Source: Deltaproteobacteria bacterium
Lineage (GTDB): Bacteria > Desulfobacterota > Syntrophia > Syntrophales > UBA2210
Reading direction: 5' to 3'
DNA length: 12,646 bases
Assembly: GCA_011056825.1 (NCBI GenBank)
Contig: DSBH01000197.1
Span: forward strand, 1 to 12,646
Positions within the stretch are counted from its first letter, which is position 1. Every line of letters begins with the position of its first letter. Positions 1 through 6,801 of the stretch are shown in pieces. The position numbers and the translations under genes were made by a program. Under the pieces are notes generated by a model. The model searched no databases. It was not told the DNA's origin and saw only the letters and a list, made by a program, of their open reading frames with translations.

Positions 1-291
1 ATGGAAAACCAGGTCGATGAACAAGTAAAGCGTGAACGCGCCCGTACCTTGCGGAAACTGGGATCTGAAAAAAGGACGGCATTCCTGAACCGGTCACTGG
101 GATCGGGCCTCTCCGTTCTCGTTGAGCGGAAGCGGGACAGGACAACGGGACTCTTCAGGGGATTTTCCGATACCTATATTCCTGTTTGTCTTGAAAACGG
201 AGACAGTTCTCTGTTCAACCGTATCGTCACGGTGAAGGCCGAAACCATCAAGGCAAACAACATTCTTGGAAAGGTAAACGCGAATGGATGA
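1..291 (+). CDS. mtaB: MtaB-like tRNA (t6A37) methylthiotransferase, C-terminal fragment
   Basis: This is the last 96 residues of a gene that begins before the window; the ATG at base 1 is probably an internal methionine. The fragment matches the end of the MtaB branch of the MiaB/MtaB radical SAM methylthiotransferases. A helical stretch (RARTLRKLGSEKRTAFL, residues 13-29) leads into a TRAM-like RNA-binding domain, visible as LSVLVERKRDRTTGLFRGFSD and TYIPV (residues 37-62). Full-length members are about 400-450 residues and carry the N-terminal methylthiotransferase domain and the iron-sulfur radical SAM core, both outside this window. MtaB adds a methylthio group to t6A at position 37 of certain tRNAs. 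The TGA stop lies 8 bases inside rnc, which suggests translational coupling. MtaB is preferred over MiaB or RimO from the wording of the C-terminus alone, so the subfamily call is less certain than the family call. Confidence 0.8.
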   Translation: MENQVDEQVKRERARTLRKLGSEKRTAFLNRSLGSGLSVLVERKRDRTTGLFRGFSDTYIPVCLENGDSSLFNRIVTVKAETIKANNILGKVNANG

Positions 292-1012
292 GTCCCGAAG
301 AGAAACCCTTCAACGGCTTGAACGAGCCCTCGGCTGCCGCCCTTTCCGCGACCTGTCACTGCTCGACACGGCCCTGACCCATCGCTCCTTCGTGAACGAA
401 AACCGCCGGGCGGATCTCAACGACAACGAACGCCTGGAGTTCCTCGGCGACGCTGTGCTCCAGCTCTCGGTCAGCGAACTGCTGTACCGCCGTTTTCCTG
501 ATTCGTCCGAAGGCGATCTCTCCAAAATCCGTGCCTCCCTCGTGACCGAGCAATCCCTGGCACGCCTTGCCCGACAATACGATCTGGGAAACTACCTGCT
601 TTTGGGGCGTGGTGAAAACCAGTCGGGAGGCAGGGACAAAGATTCGATCCTGGCGGACGCCTTCGAGGCGGTCATCGCGGCCTTTTTTCTCGACCATGGG
701 TACGAAGAAGTGCTGGTCGCTGTGGAGGACATTGTCGCACCCGTCCTCGACGCCGTGAAGACGGGCCCGAACTATAACGATTTCAAGTCGAACCTGCAGG
801 AAATCTCTCATCGCCTGTTCCAGGCTGCCCCGCAATACCGCGTTGTCGAAACTTCTGGACCGGATCATGAGAGGATCTACCTGGTGGAAGTCCGGGTCGG
901 CGCCGAGGTGAAAGCAACCGGCTCGGGAAAAAGCAAGAAGGAAGCGGAACAACTGGCGGCCGGTCGGGCGTTGGAATATCTTGACCAGCCGGATGGCGGA
1001 GAAACGCCGTGA
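284..1012 (+). CDS. rnc: Ribonuclease III
   Basis: A 242-residue protein of normal length for bacterial RNase III, the double-strand-specific endonuclease that processes rRNA precursors and structured mRNAs in the cytoplasm. The signature NERLEFLGD lies at residues 48-56. By alignment with the E. coli enzyme, E49, E52 and D56 correspond to E38, E41 and D45, and the second metal-binding pair is D125 and E128 in LADAFEAV. A C-terminal double-stranded RNA-binding domain runs from about residue 165 to 233, ending in the typical GSGKSKKEAEQLAA helix (213-226). The ATG overlaps the end of mtaB by 8 bases, and the stop overlaps the GTG of the radical SAM gene by 3 bases (GTGA), so the three genes are probably co-transcribed and translationally coupled. 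rnc upstream of era is a widely conserved arrangement; here one gene and a short gap intervene. Confidence 0.97.
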   Translation: MDESRRETLQRLERALGCRPFRDLSLLDTALTHRSFVNENRRADLNDNERLEFLGDAVLQLSVSELLYRRFPDSSEGDLSKIRASLVTEQSLARLARQYDLGNYLLLGRGENQSGGRDKDSILADAFEAVIAAFFLDHGYEEVLVAVEDIVAPVLDAVKTGPNYNDFKSNLQEISHRLFQAAPQYRVVETSGPDHERIYLVEVRVGAEVKATGSGKSKKEAEQLAAGRALEYLDQPDGGETP

Positions 1013-2079
1013 AGCACCTGATCATTCCATTATTCATTATGAATCGGGGCTGTCCGAACCGTTGCGTTTTCTGCAATGAGCGCATTACAGCCGGCGATTT
1101 CGATCCCGCCGTCGAGGCGCCGGTTTTCAGGCACACGGTTGAAAGTCACCTGGCTGGAGGACGCGGACGTTTCGACCGGGTCCAGGTAGCATTTTACGGC
1201 GGCAATTTCACGGGCCTCGACCTCGGCAACCAGCAGGAATTACTTGATCTCGTTCAGCCGTATCTTGAACGTAAAGAGGTCGATTCTATTCGGCTTTCGA
1301 CGCGACCTGACCACATAGACGAGCCGGGCCTTCGTTTTCTCAAGGCGCGCGGCGTCAGGACCATTGAAATCGGGGCTCAGTCCATGAACGACGAGGTACT
1401 TCGGCTCGCCGGCCGCGGGCATGACGCTGCTGCGGTACGACGATCCGTGACACTCCTTAAAGAAGAAGGCTTCGAAACGGGAATCCATCTCATGGCCGGT
1501 CTTCCGGGAGACAACAAAGAACGGTTTCTTGAGGGTGTCGACGAAATTATCGGCCTCGCCCCCGACACCGTTCGTATTCACCCCACGATTGTGCTGCGGG
1601 GAACAATTCTCGAAAAGTGGTACAAGGAAGGTCGCTACCATCCGCTCACGCTCGACGAGGCCGTTGATCTCTGCGCCGCCGCCCTGCTTCGATTCAAGTC
1701 GGCAGGCATTCCCGTCATCAGGCTGGGTCTTCATATTACCGACGAAATGAGAGAATCATCGAACGTCGTCGCCGGCCCCCTTCACCCGGCCTTCCGCTCG
1801 CTCGCTGAGGAAAAGCTGTTTCTCGACGCGGCCCTGGAATTGTTGAAGACAATACCGCCTGATGCCGTTGAAGTTCGATTTTCTACGTCGCCCCGGGACC
1901 TGTCGCTTTTCAAAGGCACCCGCAAACGAAACATGGACGCCCTGGCGAAAATACGCCCCGGTTTCACGGTCACCGTCGACGCGGACCCGTCGCTGCCCCG
2001 TGACACGCTAAAGATCACGGTCGACAGGGGCCGACATGAACGGGCGCTCGGTCTTCCGGAGATTCTTCGTGCCAAATGA
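1009..2079 (+). CDS. Elp3-like radical SAM protein, rnc-linked, function unknown
   Basis: A 356-residue radical SAM protein starting at GTG, overlapping the rnc stop. The cluster motif CPNRCVFC supplies C15, C19 and C22 (CX3CX2C). The only other cysteine is C222, so an auxiliary iron-sulfur cluster is unlikely. Other family marks are YGGNFTG (63-69), STRPDHID (97-104), the TIEIGAQSMNDE strand and loop (118-129), RGH (136-138), MAGLPGD (162-168), VRIHPTIVLRGT (188-199) and VAGPLHPAF (254-262). This pattern matches the bacterial COG1243/Elp3-like group often found next to rnc in Clostridia and Deltaproteobacteria. True Elp3 has a C-terminal acetyltransferase domain after the radical SAM core; this protein ends without one, so the cm5U tRNA chemistry of Elp3 should not be assumed. 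Its neighbours (MtaB, RNase III, Era, Der) make an RNA or ribosome substrate plausible, but that is inference only. Confidence 0.9.
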   Translation: MKHLIIPLFIMNRGCPNRCVFCNERITAGDFDPAVEAPVFRHTVESHLAGGRGRFDRVQVAFYGGNFTGLDLGNQQELLDLVQPYLERKEVDSIRLSTRPDHIDEPGLRFLKARGVRTIEIGAQSMNDEVLRLAGRGHDAAAVRRSVTLLKEEGFETGIHLMAGLPGDNKERFLEGVDEIIGLAPDTVRIHPTIVLRGTILEKWYKEGRYHPLTLDEAVDLCAAALLRFKSAGIPVIRLGLHITDEMRESSNVVAGPLHPAFRSLAEEKLFLDAALELLKTIPPDAVEVRFSTSPRDLSLFKGTRKRNMDALAKIRPGFTVTVDADPSLPRDTLKITVDRGRHERALGLPEILRAK

Positions 2080-2106
2080 AACGGAATCTGCTAGAAAGCG
2101 TCCTCA

Positions 2107-2136
2107 CTGAAAGCACCAGGTGAAAATTTTTATTAT
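2107..2136 (+). promoter_or_regulatory. Possible sigma-70-type promoter for era-der
   Basis: CTGAAA at 2107-2112 matches four of six bases of the TTGACA consensus, and TATTAT at 2131-2136 matches five of six of TATAAT, with an 18-base spacer. A second possible -10, TACAAT at 2141-2146, has no good partner at the right distance. The site lies about 60 bases upstream of the era start, in the only AT-rich gap of the plus-strand run. An AT-rich stretch gives such matches by chance fairly often, so this is tentative. Confidence 0.35.
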
Positions 2137-2154
2137 TATATACAATATTTTCAC
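2120..2154. repeat. 8-base perfect inverted repeat upstream of era
   Basis: GTGAAAAT at 2120-2127 is repeated in inverted form as ATTTTCAC at 2147-2154, with an AT-rich 19-base spacer. The repeat overlaps the possible -10 elements, which is where an operator would lie. The long loop and AT-rich arms make a stable RNA hairpin or intrinsic terminator unlikely, and no T-tract directly follows the second arm. It could be a protein-binding site or chance in a low-complexity patch. Confidence 0.4.
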
Positions 2155-2197
2155 ATAACCGGCCCGTATACATTCAGGCCGCAGGAACAGGAAGCCA

Positions 2198-3082
2198 ATG
2201 TCGAAATCGGGTTTTGCCGGCATCGTAGGCCGACCGAACGTGGGTAAATCGACGCTGCTCAACTGCATCGTCGGTGAAAAAATCGCAATCGCGACCCATA
2301 AGGCCCAGACCACGAGAAACAGGATAACGGGCATATTGAACGCCCCCGAAGGCCAGTGCGTGTTCATCGACACGCCCGGCATTCACCGCCCGAAAAACAG
2401 GCTGGGACGTTCCATGGTGTCAACCGCCGTGACAGCCCTGTCCGAGGCTGACGTGGTCCTGTTTCTTATTGAGGCCGGCCGGGGGCCTACGGACGACGAT
2501 CGGCTCGTGTTGAAATCACTGGTGAAACAATCCTCTCCTGTCATCCTGGTGATCAACAAGATTGACCAGGTCAAAAAGGGCGATCTTTTGCCCTATATCG
2601 ACCGCGTGAAAGAACTTCTTCCCTTTCGGGCCATCGTCCCTCTGTCCGCCCTGGGCGGGTTTAACGTGGACGTCCTGCTGAAGGAGCTGTGGGAGCTGCT
2701 GCCCGAAGGACCGCCCTTCTTCCCCGACGATATGATTACCGAGCAGTCGGAACGGTTCATGGCGGCGGAAATGATCAGGGAACTGATTACACTGCGCACC
2801 CACCAGGAACTTCCCTACACCACGGCCGTCTCAATCGACTATTTCAAGGAAGACGAAGAAAAGAATCTCCTGAGAATCGGCGCGACCATCCTGGTGGCAA
2901 AAAAATCCCAGAAGGGAATAATCATCGGGAAGAACGGCGCGATGCTCAAACAGATCGGAACCGGCGCCCGCCTTGCCATGGAACGGTTTTTCGGCACGCG
3001 CGTCTTTCTGGAACTTTTCGTGAAAGTCAGGAAGGACTGGCACGAAGACGACGGCGCTTTGCGCGAACTGGGGTACCGCTGA
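2198..3082 (+). CDS. era: GTPase Era
   Basis: A 294-residue protein of the usual Era length. Era is an essential GTPase that binds near the 3' end of 16S rRNA and assists maturation of the small ribosomal subunit. The GTPase domain shows G1 GRPNVGKS (11-18), the G2 threonines T38/T39, G3 DTPG (58-61), G4 NKID (120-123) and a G5-like SAL (150-152). The C-terminal KH RNA-binding domain carries the loop GIIIGKNG (240-247) followed by KQIG, and the protein ends with the characteristic RELGY. The ATG follows AGGAAG with a short spacing of about 3-5 bases. It lies downstream of rnc and one base upstream of der, so era and der are almost certainly one transcript. All diagnostic residues are present. 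Confidence 0.98.
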   Translation: MSKSGFAGIVGRPNVGKSTLLNCIVGEKIAIATHKAQTTRNRITGILNAPEGQCVFIDTPGIHRPKNRLGRSMVSTAVTALSEADVVLFLIEAGRGPTDDDRLVLKSLVKQSSPVILVINKIDQVKKGDLLPYIDRVKELLPFRAIVPLSALGGFNVDVLLKELWELLPEGPPFFPDDMITEQSERFMAAEMIRELITLRTHQELPYTTAVSIDYFKEDEEKNLLRIGATILVAKKSQKGIIIGKNGAMLKQIGTGARLAMERFFGTRVFLELFVKVRKDWHEDDGALRELGYR

Positions 3083-3083
3083 C

Positions 3084-4406
3084 ATGAAACCTCTTGTCGC
3101 CATCGTGGGCAGGCCCAACGTTGGAAAATCAACGCTGTTCAACAGGCTGTCGGACACCACGAAGGCCATCGTCATCGACCAGCCCGGAGCGACCCGTGAC
3201 CGTAACTACGGCGAGTCGTCCTGGAACGGACAGTATTTTCGCATCGTCGACACGGGCGGTTTTGAACCATTGTCCAGGGAAACGATGCTCGAACAGATGA
3301 GGAATCAGACCGCTCTCGCCATCGAGGAAGCCCAGGCCATCATCTTTCTTATGGACGGAACGACGGGAATAACGCCATCGGACGAAGAAATCGCCGATCT
3401 CCTGCGCAGAACGGACAAACCCGTCTTTTACGTTGTGAACAAGGTCGATAGTCCCAGACACGAAGCAGCGGCTCTGGATTTCTATCGCCTCGGCGTCGAA
3501 CAAATCTATACAGTATCATCGCAGCACGGTCTCGGCGTTGGCGATCTCATGGACGACGTGGCGGCAGCAATGCCCGGATCGGAAGAGGACGAGGAGGATC
3601 ACGGGGGCCGGATTCGAATCGCTGTCACGGGCCGGCCGAACGTGGGAAAATCTTCATTGGTGAACGCCATGCTCGGATACGAACGGACCATCGTAAACAT
3701 TGAGCCCGGAACGACGAGAGACCCCATCGATACTCCCTTTGACGTCGGAGACATGCGTTACACCTTGATCGACACGGCGGGCATCAGAAAAAAGAGCCGC
3801 GTCAGCATGAAACTTGAACGATACTCCGTGGTGGGAGTTCTGAAAACGCTGGAACGCTGCGACGTGGCGCTGGTTCTGATCGACGCTGAATCAGGCGTTA
3901 CGGACCAGGATGCTAAAATCGCCGGTCTCTCCTATGAACGAGGCGTGGCTACTGTCATCATCATCAACAAGTGGGATCTGGTCGAAAAGGACAACTCGAC
4001 GCTTGGCGTGTATGTGAGGCACGTTCGGGAAAGCTTGAAATTCCTGGGCTTCGCGCCGATCATAACCACGTCGGCGCTCACGGGACAGCGGGTTCCGAAA
4101 ATCTTCGGAATCATCGACGGCGTCTACGAGCAATACACGCGGCGCGTTTCCACGGCGGCTTTCAACAAGGCCCTCGCGGAATTTACTTCCCGGAAATCTC
4201 TCTCACGCCATCGGGGGAAACCGAACAGCATATCCTATGGAGCCCAGACATCGGTCAGGCCGCCGACTTTCGTTCTCTTCGCCCGGGAACCGTCAGCCGT
4301 CCATTTTTCATACCGGCGTTACCTTTCCAACCGTATTCGGGAAACATTCGGTTTTGACCAGGTACCCGTCAGGCTTATCCTTCGAAAAAAGGGCGGGAAA
4401 GAATAA
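3084..4406 (+). CDS. der: Ribosome-biogenesis GTPase Der (EngA), tandem GTPase
   Basis: A 440-residue protein, typical for Der, which carries two GTPase domains in tandem and acts in late assembly of the large ribosomal subunit. Domain 1 shows G1 GRPNVGKS (9-16), DTGG (56-59) and NKVD (119-122). An acidic linker (SEEDEED, 166-172) leads to domain 2, with G1 GRPNVGKS (183-190), DTAG (230-233) and NKWD (295-298). A C-terminal KH-like domain follows (about 350-434), ending in YLSNRIRETFGFDQVPVRL and a basic tail. The ATG lies one base after the era stop, with only a weak purine-rich stretch upstream, so translation is probably coupled to era. It is the last plus-strand gene and faces the aspartate aminotransferase gene across a 39-base gap. 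Confidence 0.98.
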   Translation: MKPLVAIVGRPNVGKSTLFNRLSDTTKAIVIDQPGATRDRNYGESSWNGQYFRIVDTGGFEPLSRETMLEQMRNQTALAIEEAQAIIFLMDGTTGITPSDEEIADLLRRTDKPVFYVVNKVDSPRHEAAALDFYRLGVEQIYTVSSQHGLGVGDLMDDVAAAMPGSEEDEEDHGGRIRIAVTGRPNVGKSSLVNAMLGYERTIVNIEPGTTRDPIDTPFDVGDMRYTLIDTAGIRKKSRVSMKLERYSVVGVLKTLERCDVALVLIDAESGVTDQDAKIAGLSYERGVATVIIINKWDLVEKDNSTLGVYVRHVRESLKFLGFAPIITTSALTGQRVPKIFGIIDGVYEQYTRRVSTAAFNKALAEFTSRKSLSRHRGKPNSISYGAQTSVRPPTFVLFAREPSAVHFSYRRYLSNRIRETFGFDQVPVRLILRKKGGKE

Positions 4407-4445
4407 CCGCGGTCGTTGGTGTCCTGCAGTCGATGAATGTTTACC
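4407..4445. other. Convergent gene junction, no terminator seen
   Basis: The 39 bases between the der stop and the stop of the oppositely oriented aminotransferase gene contain no stem followed by a T-tract on either strand. The two transcripts must therefore end by another route, such as Rho-dependent termination or overlap into each other's 3' ends. Confidence 0.6.
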
Positions 4446-5645
4446 TCAAGCCGGCCTGAGCGCTCCAATGGCTTCTTTGATCCTCTTAAGACCCTGCTCG
4501 ATGTTTTCCATCGAGGTGGCGTACGACAACCGGATATGGTTGTCATTACCGAAATCGGCGCCGGGAATGACTGCGACGCGGGCCACGTCCAGCAGGTAGG
4601 ACGTGAGCGACGCGGAGTCGCTCACCCGGTGATCCTCGCCTGCCATGCCGTACAGGCCGGATACGTTGGGGAAAACGTAGAAAGCGCCCTCAGGTTTACG
4701 ACACTTCACGCCCGGCATCCCGTTCAGAGCATCCACGATAACATCGCGCCGTTTGTGGAATTCCTTGACCATAATTTCCGTCGGCGCCTGATCGCCCTGC
4801 AGAGCCGCCAGCGCGGCTTTCTGTGAAATAGAGGCCGGGTTCGACGTGTTCTGGCTCTGTAGTTTCGACACAGCTGCTATGACCTGCCTCGGCCCCGCGG
4901 CGTAGCCGATGCGCCAGCCCGTCATGGAATACGCCTTCGACACGCCGTTCACAACAAACGAACACGCTTTCAACTCATCGTCAAGCTGCGCCATAGTGAC
5001 GAACGAGACACCGTCGTAAATTATTTTTTCATAAATATCGTCGCTTATGACGGCAAGTTTGTGTTTCTTGACTATCTCGCCGATTTCGCGCAGATCGTCA
5101 CGCGTGTAGGCGGCACCGGTGGGATTCGAGGGACTGTTGATGATGACGCCTCTTGTTCTGTCAGTCACGGCCTCTTCGAGTTCGGCGGGAGTCATTTTGA
5201 ACCCGTTTTCCTCTTTCGTGTCGACGATCACCGGCACCGCGTCGGCAAGCAGCACGATGGCGGGATAGGACACCCAGTAGGGAGCGGGAACAATCACCTC
5301 GTCCCCTTTTTCGAACAGGACCTGTGCCAGGTTATACAGTGAATGCTTCGCTCCGCAGGATACGCAGATGTCAGCCTTTTCATAGGAGAGCCCGTTGTCG
5401 TTCAAAAGCTTCTCAACGACTGCCTGCTTGAGTTCGTCCGTACCGGACGCGGGCGTGTATTTCGTGAATCCCTCGTGAATCGCGGCTACTGCCGCTTCCT
5501 TGATGTAATCCGGCGTGTCGAAATCCGGTTCGCCTGCGCCGAAGCTGATCACGTCGATTCCTTCGGCCCGCATGGCATTGGCTTTCGCGGTAATCGCCAA
5601 TGTCGGCGACGGTTTGATCCTGTCCGCCCGTTCGGCTAGTTTCAT
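4446..5645 (-). CDS. Aspartate aminotransferase, PLP-dependent class I (subgroup Ib type)
   Basis: A 399-residue pyridoxal-phosphate enzyme that interconverts aspartate plus 2-oxoglutarate with oxaloacetate plus glutamate; some relatives also use prephenate. It resembles the Thermus-type bacterial subgroup: RADRIKPSPTLAI near the N-terminus, FGAGEPDFDTP (35-45), PAPYWVSYP (120-128), SPSNPTG (171-177) with N174, SDDIY (201-205) with D202 and Y205, the Schiff-base lysine K237 in NGVSKAYSMTGWRIGY (233-248), and R372 in IRLSYATS for the substrate carboxylate. An in-frame ATG at 5705 would add 20 residues unlike the family. The ATG at 5645 gives the normal N-terminus and has AAGGAG upstream at 5658-5663 (12-base spacing), so it is preferred. 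It follows coaD on the same strand with 75 bases between them. Exact substrate preference cannot be read from the sequence. Confidence 0.92.
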   Translation of the reverse strand: MKLAERADRIKPSPTLAITAKANAMRAEGIDVISFGAGEPDFDTPDYIKEAAVAAIHEGFTKYTPASGTDELKQAVVEKLLNDNGLSYEKADICVSCGAKHSLYNLAQVLFEKGDEVIVPAPYWVSYPAIVLLADAVPVIVDTKEENGFKMTPAELEEAVTDRTRGVIINSPSNPTGAAYTRDDLREIGEIVKKHKLAVISDDIYEKIIYDGVSFVTMAQLDDELKACSFVVNGVSKAYSMTGWRIGYAAGPRQVIAAVSKLQSQNTSNPASISQKAALAALQGDQAPTEIMVKEFHKRRDVIVDALNGMPGVKCRKPEGAFYVFPNVSGLYGMAGEDHRVSDSASLTSYLLDVARVAVIPGADFGNDNHIRLSYATSMENIEQGLKRIKEAIGALRPA

Positions 5646-5652
5646 GGAAATA

Positions 5653-5664
5653 CAAGGCTCCTTG
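5653..5664 (-). promoter_or_regulatory. Ribosome binding site of the aminotransferase gene, inside a small palindrome
   Basis: Read on the minus strand, AAGGAG (5658-5663) lies 12 bases before the ATG at 5645 and decides this start over the upstream ATG at 5705. It sits within the perfect palindrome CAAGGAGCCTTG (5653-5664). The arms are too short for a stable hairpin to be assumed. Confidence 0.5.
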
Positions 5665-5720
5665 CGTGTTTTATCGTTTATTGCCCGTCTAGAAAGCCGC
5701 GCCATCCGGACCGACGGTTT

Positions 5721-6239
5721 TCAGACCTTGTTCCTTTTCCGCCCGTTATTTTCCTTCATGAGGGGAAATTTTTCTTTCAGCCTCATGAGTACGTCGTCCG
5801 GCACCATGCCCCGCACGGACCCGCCGAAAGCGGCAGCCTCCTTGATGATTCGCGAATTACAATAGAACCACTTCGACCCTGTCATCAGGAATACTGTCTC
5901 GATCTGCCGGTCGAGTCGCCGGTTCATGAGGGCCAGCTGAAACTCGTATTCAAAATCCGACATGGCCCGCAGGCCCCTGAGAATGACGCAGGCATCGACT
6001 TCGGCAAGAAAATCAACCAGCAGACCCGAGTAGGTGGCAACTTCAAGCCGGCTGTTGTCGACGATAATCTCCCTGATCATCTCTATACGCTCATCCACGG
6101 TAAAGAGCGCCGATTTCGTCGGATTGGTTCCGACGGCGATGACAATCTTGTCGAATATTCTGAGCCCCCTGTTGATGATGTCAATATGGCCGTTCGTTAT
6201 GGGATCGAACGAACCGGGATATACCGCTGTCTTACCCAT
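5721..6239 (-). CDS. coaD: Phosphopantetheine adenylyltransferase
   Basis: A 172-residue nucleotidyltransferase of normal family length that joins ATP and 4'-phosphopantetheine to give dephospho-CoA, the penultimate step of coenzyme A synthesis. The N-terminus YPGSFDPITNGH (7-18) contains the TxGH motif (T15-H18). LRGLRAMSDFEYE (87-99) holds R88 and R91, and the C-terminal half has the ATP-binding helix region WFYCNSRIIKE (124-134) followed by FGG and MVPDDV. In E. coli the last motif reads WSFISSSLVKE, so C127, N128 and R130 depart from the serine-rich form. The enzyme otherwise looks intact, with a basic tail (NGRKRNKV). Its ATG overlaps the rsmD stop by 8 bases; rsmD-coaD is a common bacterial pair. 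Confidence 0.96.
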   Translation of the reverse strand: MGKTAVYPGSFDPITNGHIDIINRGLRIFDKIVIAVGTNPTKSALFTVDERIEMIREIIVDNSRLEVATYSGLLVDFLAEVDACVILRGLRAMSDFEYEFQLALMNRRLDRQIETVFLMTGSKWFYCNSRIIKEAAAFGGSVRGMVPDDVLMRLKEKFPLMKENNGRKRNKV

Positions 6240-6798
6240 CCTTATCTCCTTGATCGATGCCGGCGAAAAATGAAAGTACCGTGTCCCCGTAACCTCTCCG
6301 GTCCTTCAGTATAAGACCGCCTCTACCATCGCATTGTTCCCTTGCCGAGTGTTCAACAACAATGATGCCGCCCGGCGCGAGAAGCGAGGATTCGTACAGC
6401 ACATCAGCCGCGCGTTCCGCCAGCCCCCGTTCATACGGCGGGTCGGCGAATATCACGTCGAACCGCTCGCCCCGCTCTCGCAACAACGCTGTTCCCCGGT
6501 CGAAAGACGCCTTGATTATCTCGAAACGGTCACCGAAACCACACCGTTCAATGTTCGTGCGTATTACCGCCGCGTGAGAGAAACGTATCTCAATAAACAT
6601 AGCGGCGGCCGCTCCCCTGCTGAGTGCTTCGATCCCCACGTTGCCTGTTCCGGCAAACATGTCGAGAAAGCGCACACCTTCAACCGATCCTAAAATATTA
6701 AAAAGAGCTTCCTTCACACGGTCCGAGGTAATCCTGATTTGACCACCCCGCGGAACCGTTAATTTTCTCCCCCGGGCCTCACCGGCTGATATTTTCAT
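6232..6798 (-). CDS. rsmD: 16S rRNA (guanine(966)-N2)-methyltransferase RsmD
   Basis: A 188-residue SAM-dependent methyltransferase, the usual size for RsmD, which methylates the exocyclic amine of G966 in 16S rRNA during small-subunit assembly. Family marks are ISAGEARGRKL (3-13), RITSDRVKEALFNIL (22-36), the SAM-binding loop DMFAGTGNVGIEALSRG (46-62), and the catalytic DPPY (119-122) typical of N-directed methyltransferases. The ATG lies 3 bases after the asd stop and has no strong ribosome binding site, which suggests coupling to asd. The 3' end overlaps coaD by 8 bases. Confidence 0.95.
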   Translation of the reverse strand: MKISAGEARGRKLTVPRGGQIRITSDRVKEALFNILGSVEGVRFLDMFAGTGNVGIEALSRGAAAAMFIEIRFSHAAVIRTNIERCGFGDRFEIIKASFDRGTALLRERGERFDVIFADPPYERGLAERAADVLYESSLLAPGGIIVVEHSAREQCDGRGGLILKDRRGYGDTVLSFFAGIDQGDKDG

Positions 6799-6801
6799 GT
6801 T

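Larger units (their letters stand above)
2080..2197 (+). other. Intergenic AT-rich gap between the radical SAM gene and era
   Basis: The largest non-coding gap in the window (118 bases). Its middle (about 2120-2155) is strikingly AT-rich compared with the flanking genes. It holds the possible promoter and inverted repeat listed separately, plus a GGAA-rich stretch just before the era ATG. No open reading frame with coding character and no tRNA or obvious structured RNA is visible. It probably separates era-der into a unit that can be transcribed apart from mtaB-rnc-radical SAM. Confidence 0.6.

Noticed and set aside
356..952. 198-residue open frame on the minus strand across rnc
   Set aside because: It lies wholly opposite RNase III, whose catalytic motifs are intact, and its translation shows no recognisable family or coding character.
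2104..2382. 92-residue minus-strand frame reaching into the era promoter gap, with hydrophobic stretches
   Set aside because: It is the reverse complement of the Era P-loop and G2 region; the phrase VDLPTFGRPTMPAKP is a familiar antisense echo of GRPNVGKS and often misannotated.
2198..4406. Three near-identical GRPNVGKS segments in era and der as possible recent duplication
   Set aside because: They are the expected P-loops of three distinct GTPase domains; the DNA around them has diverged as expected for ancient paralogues.
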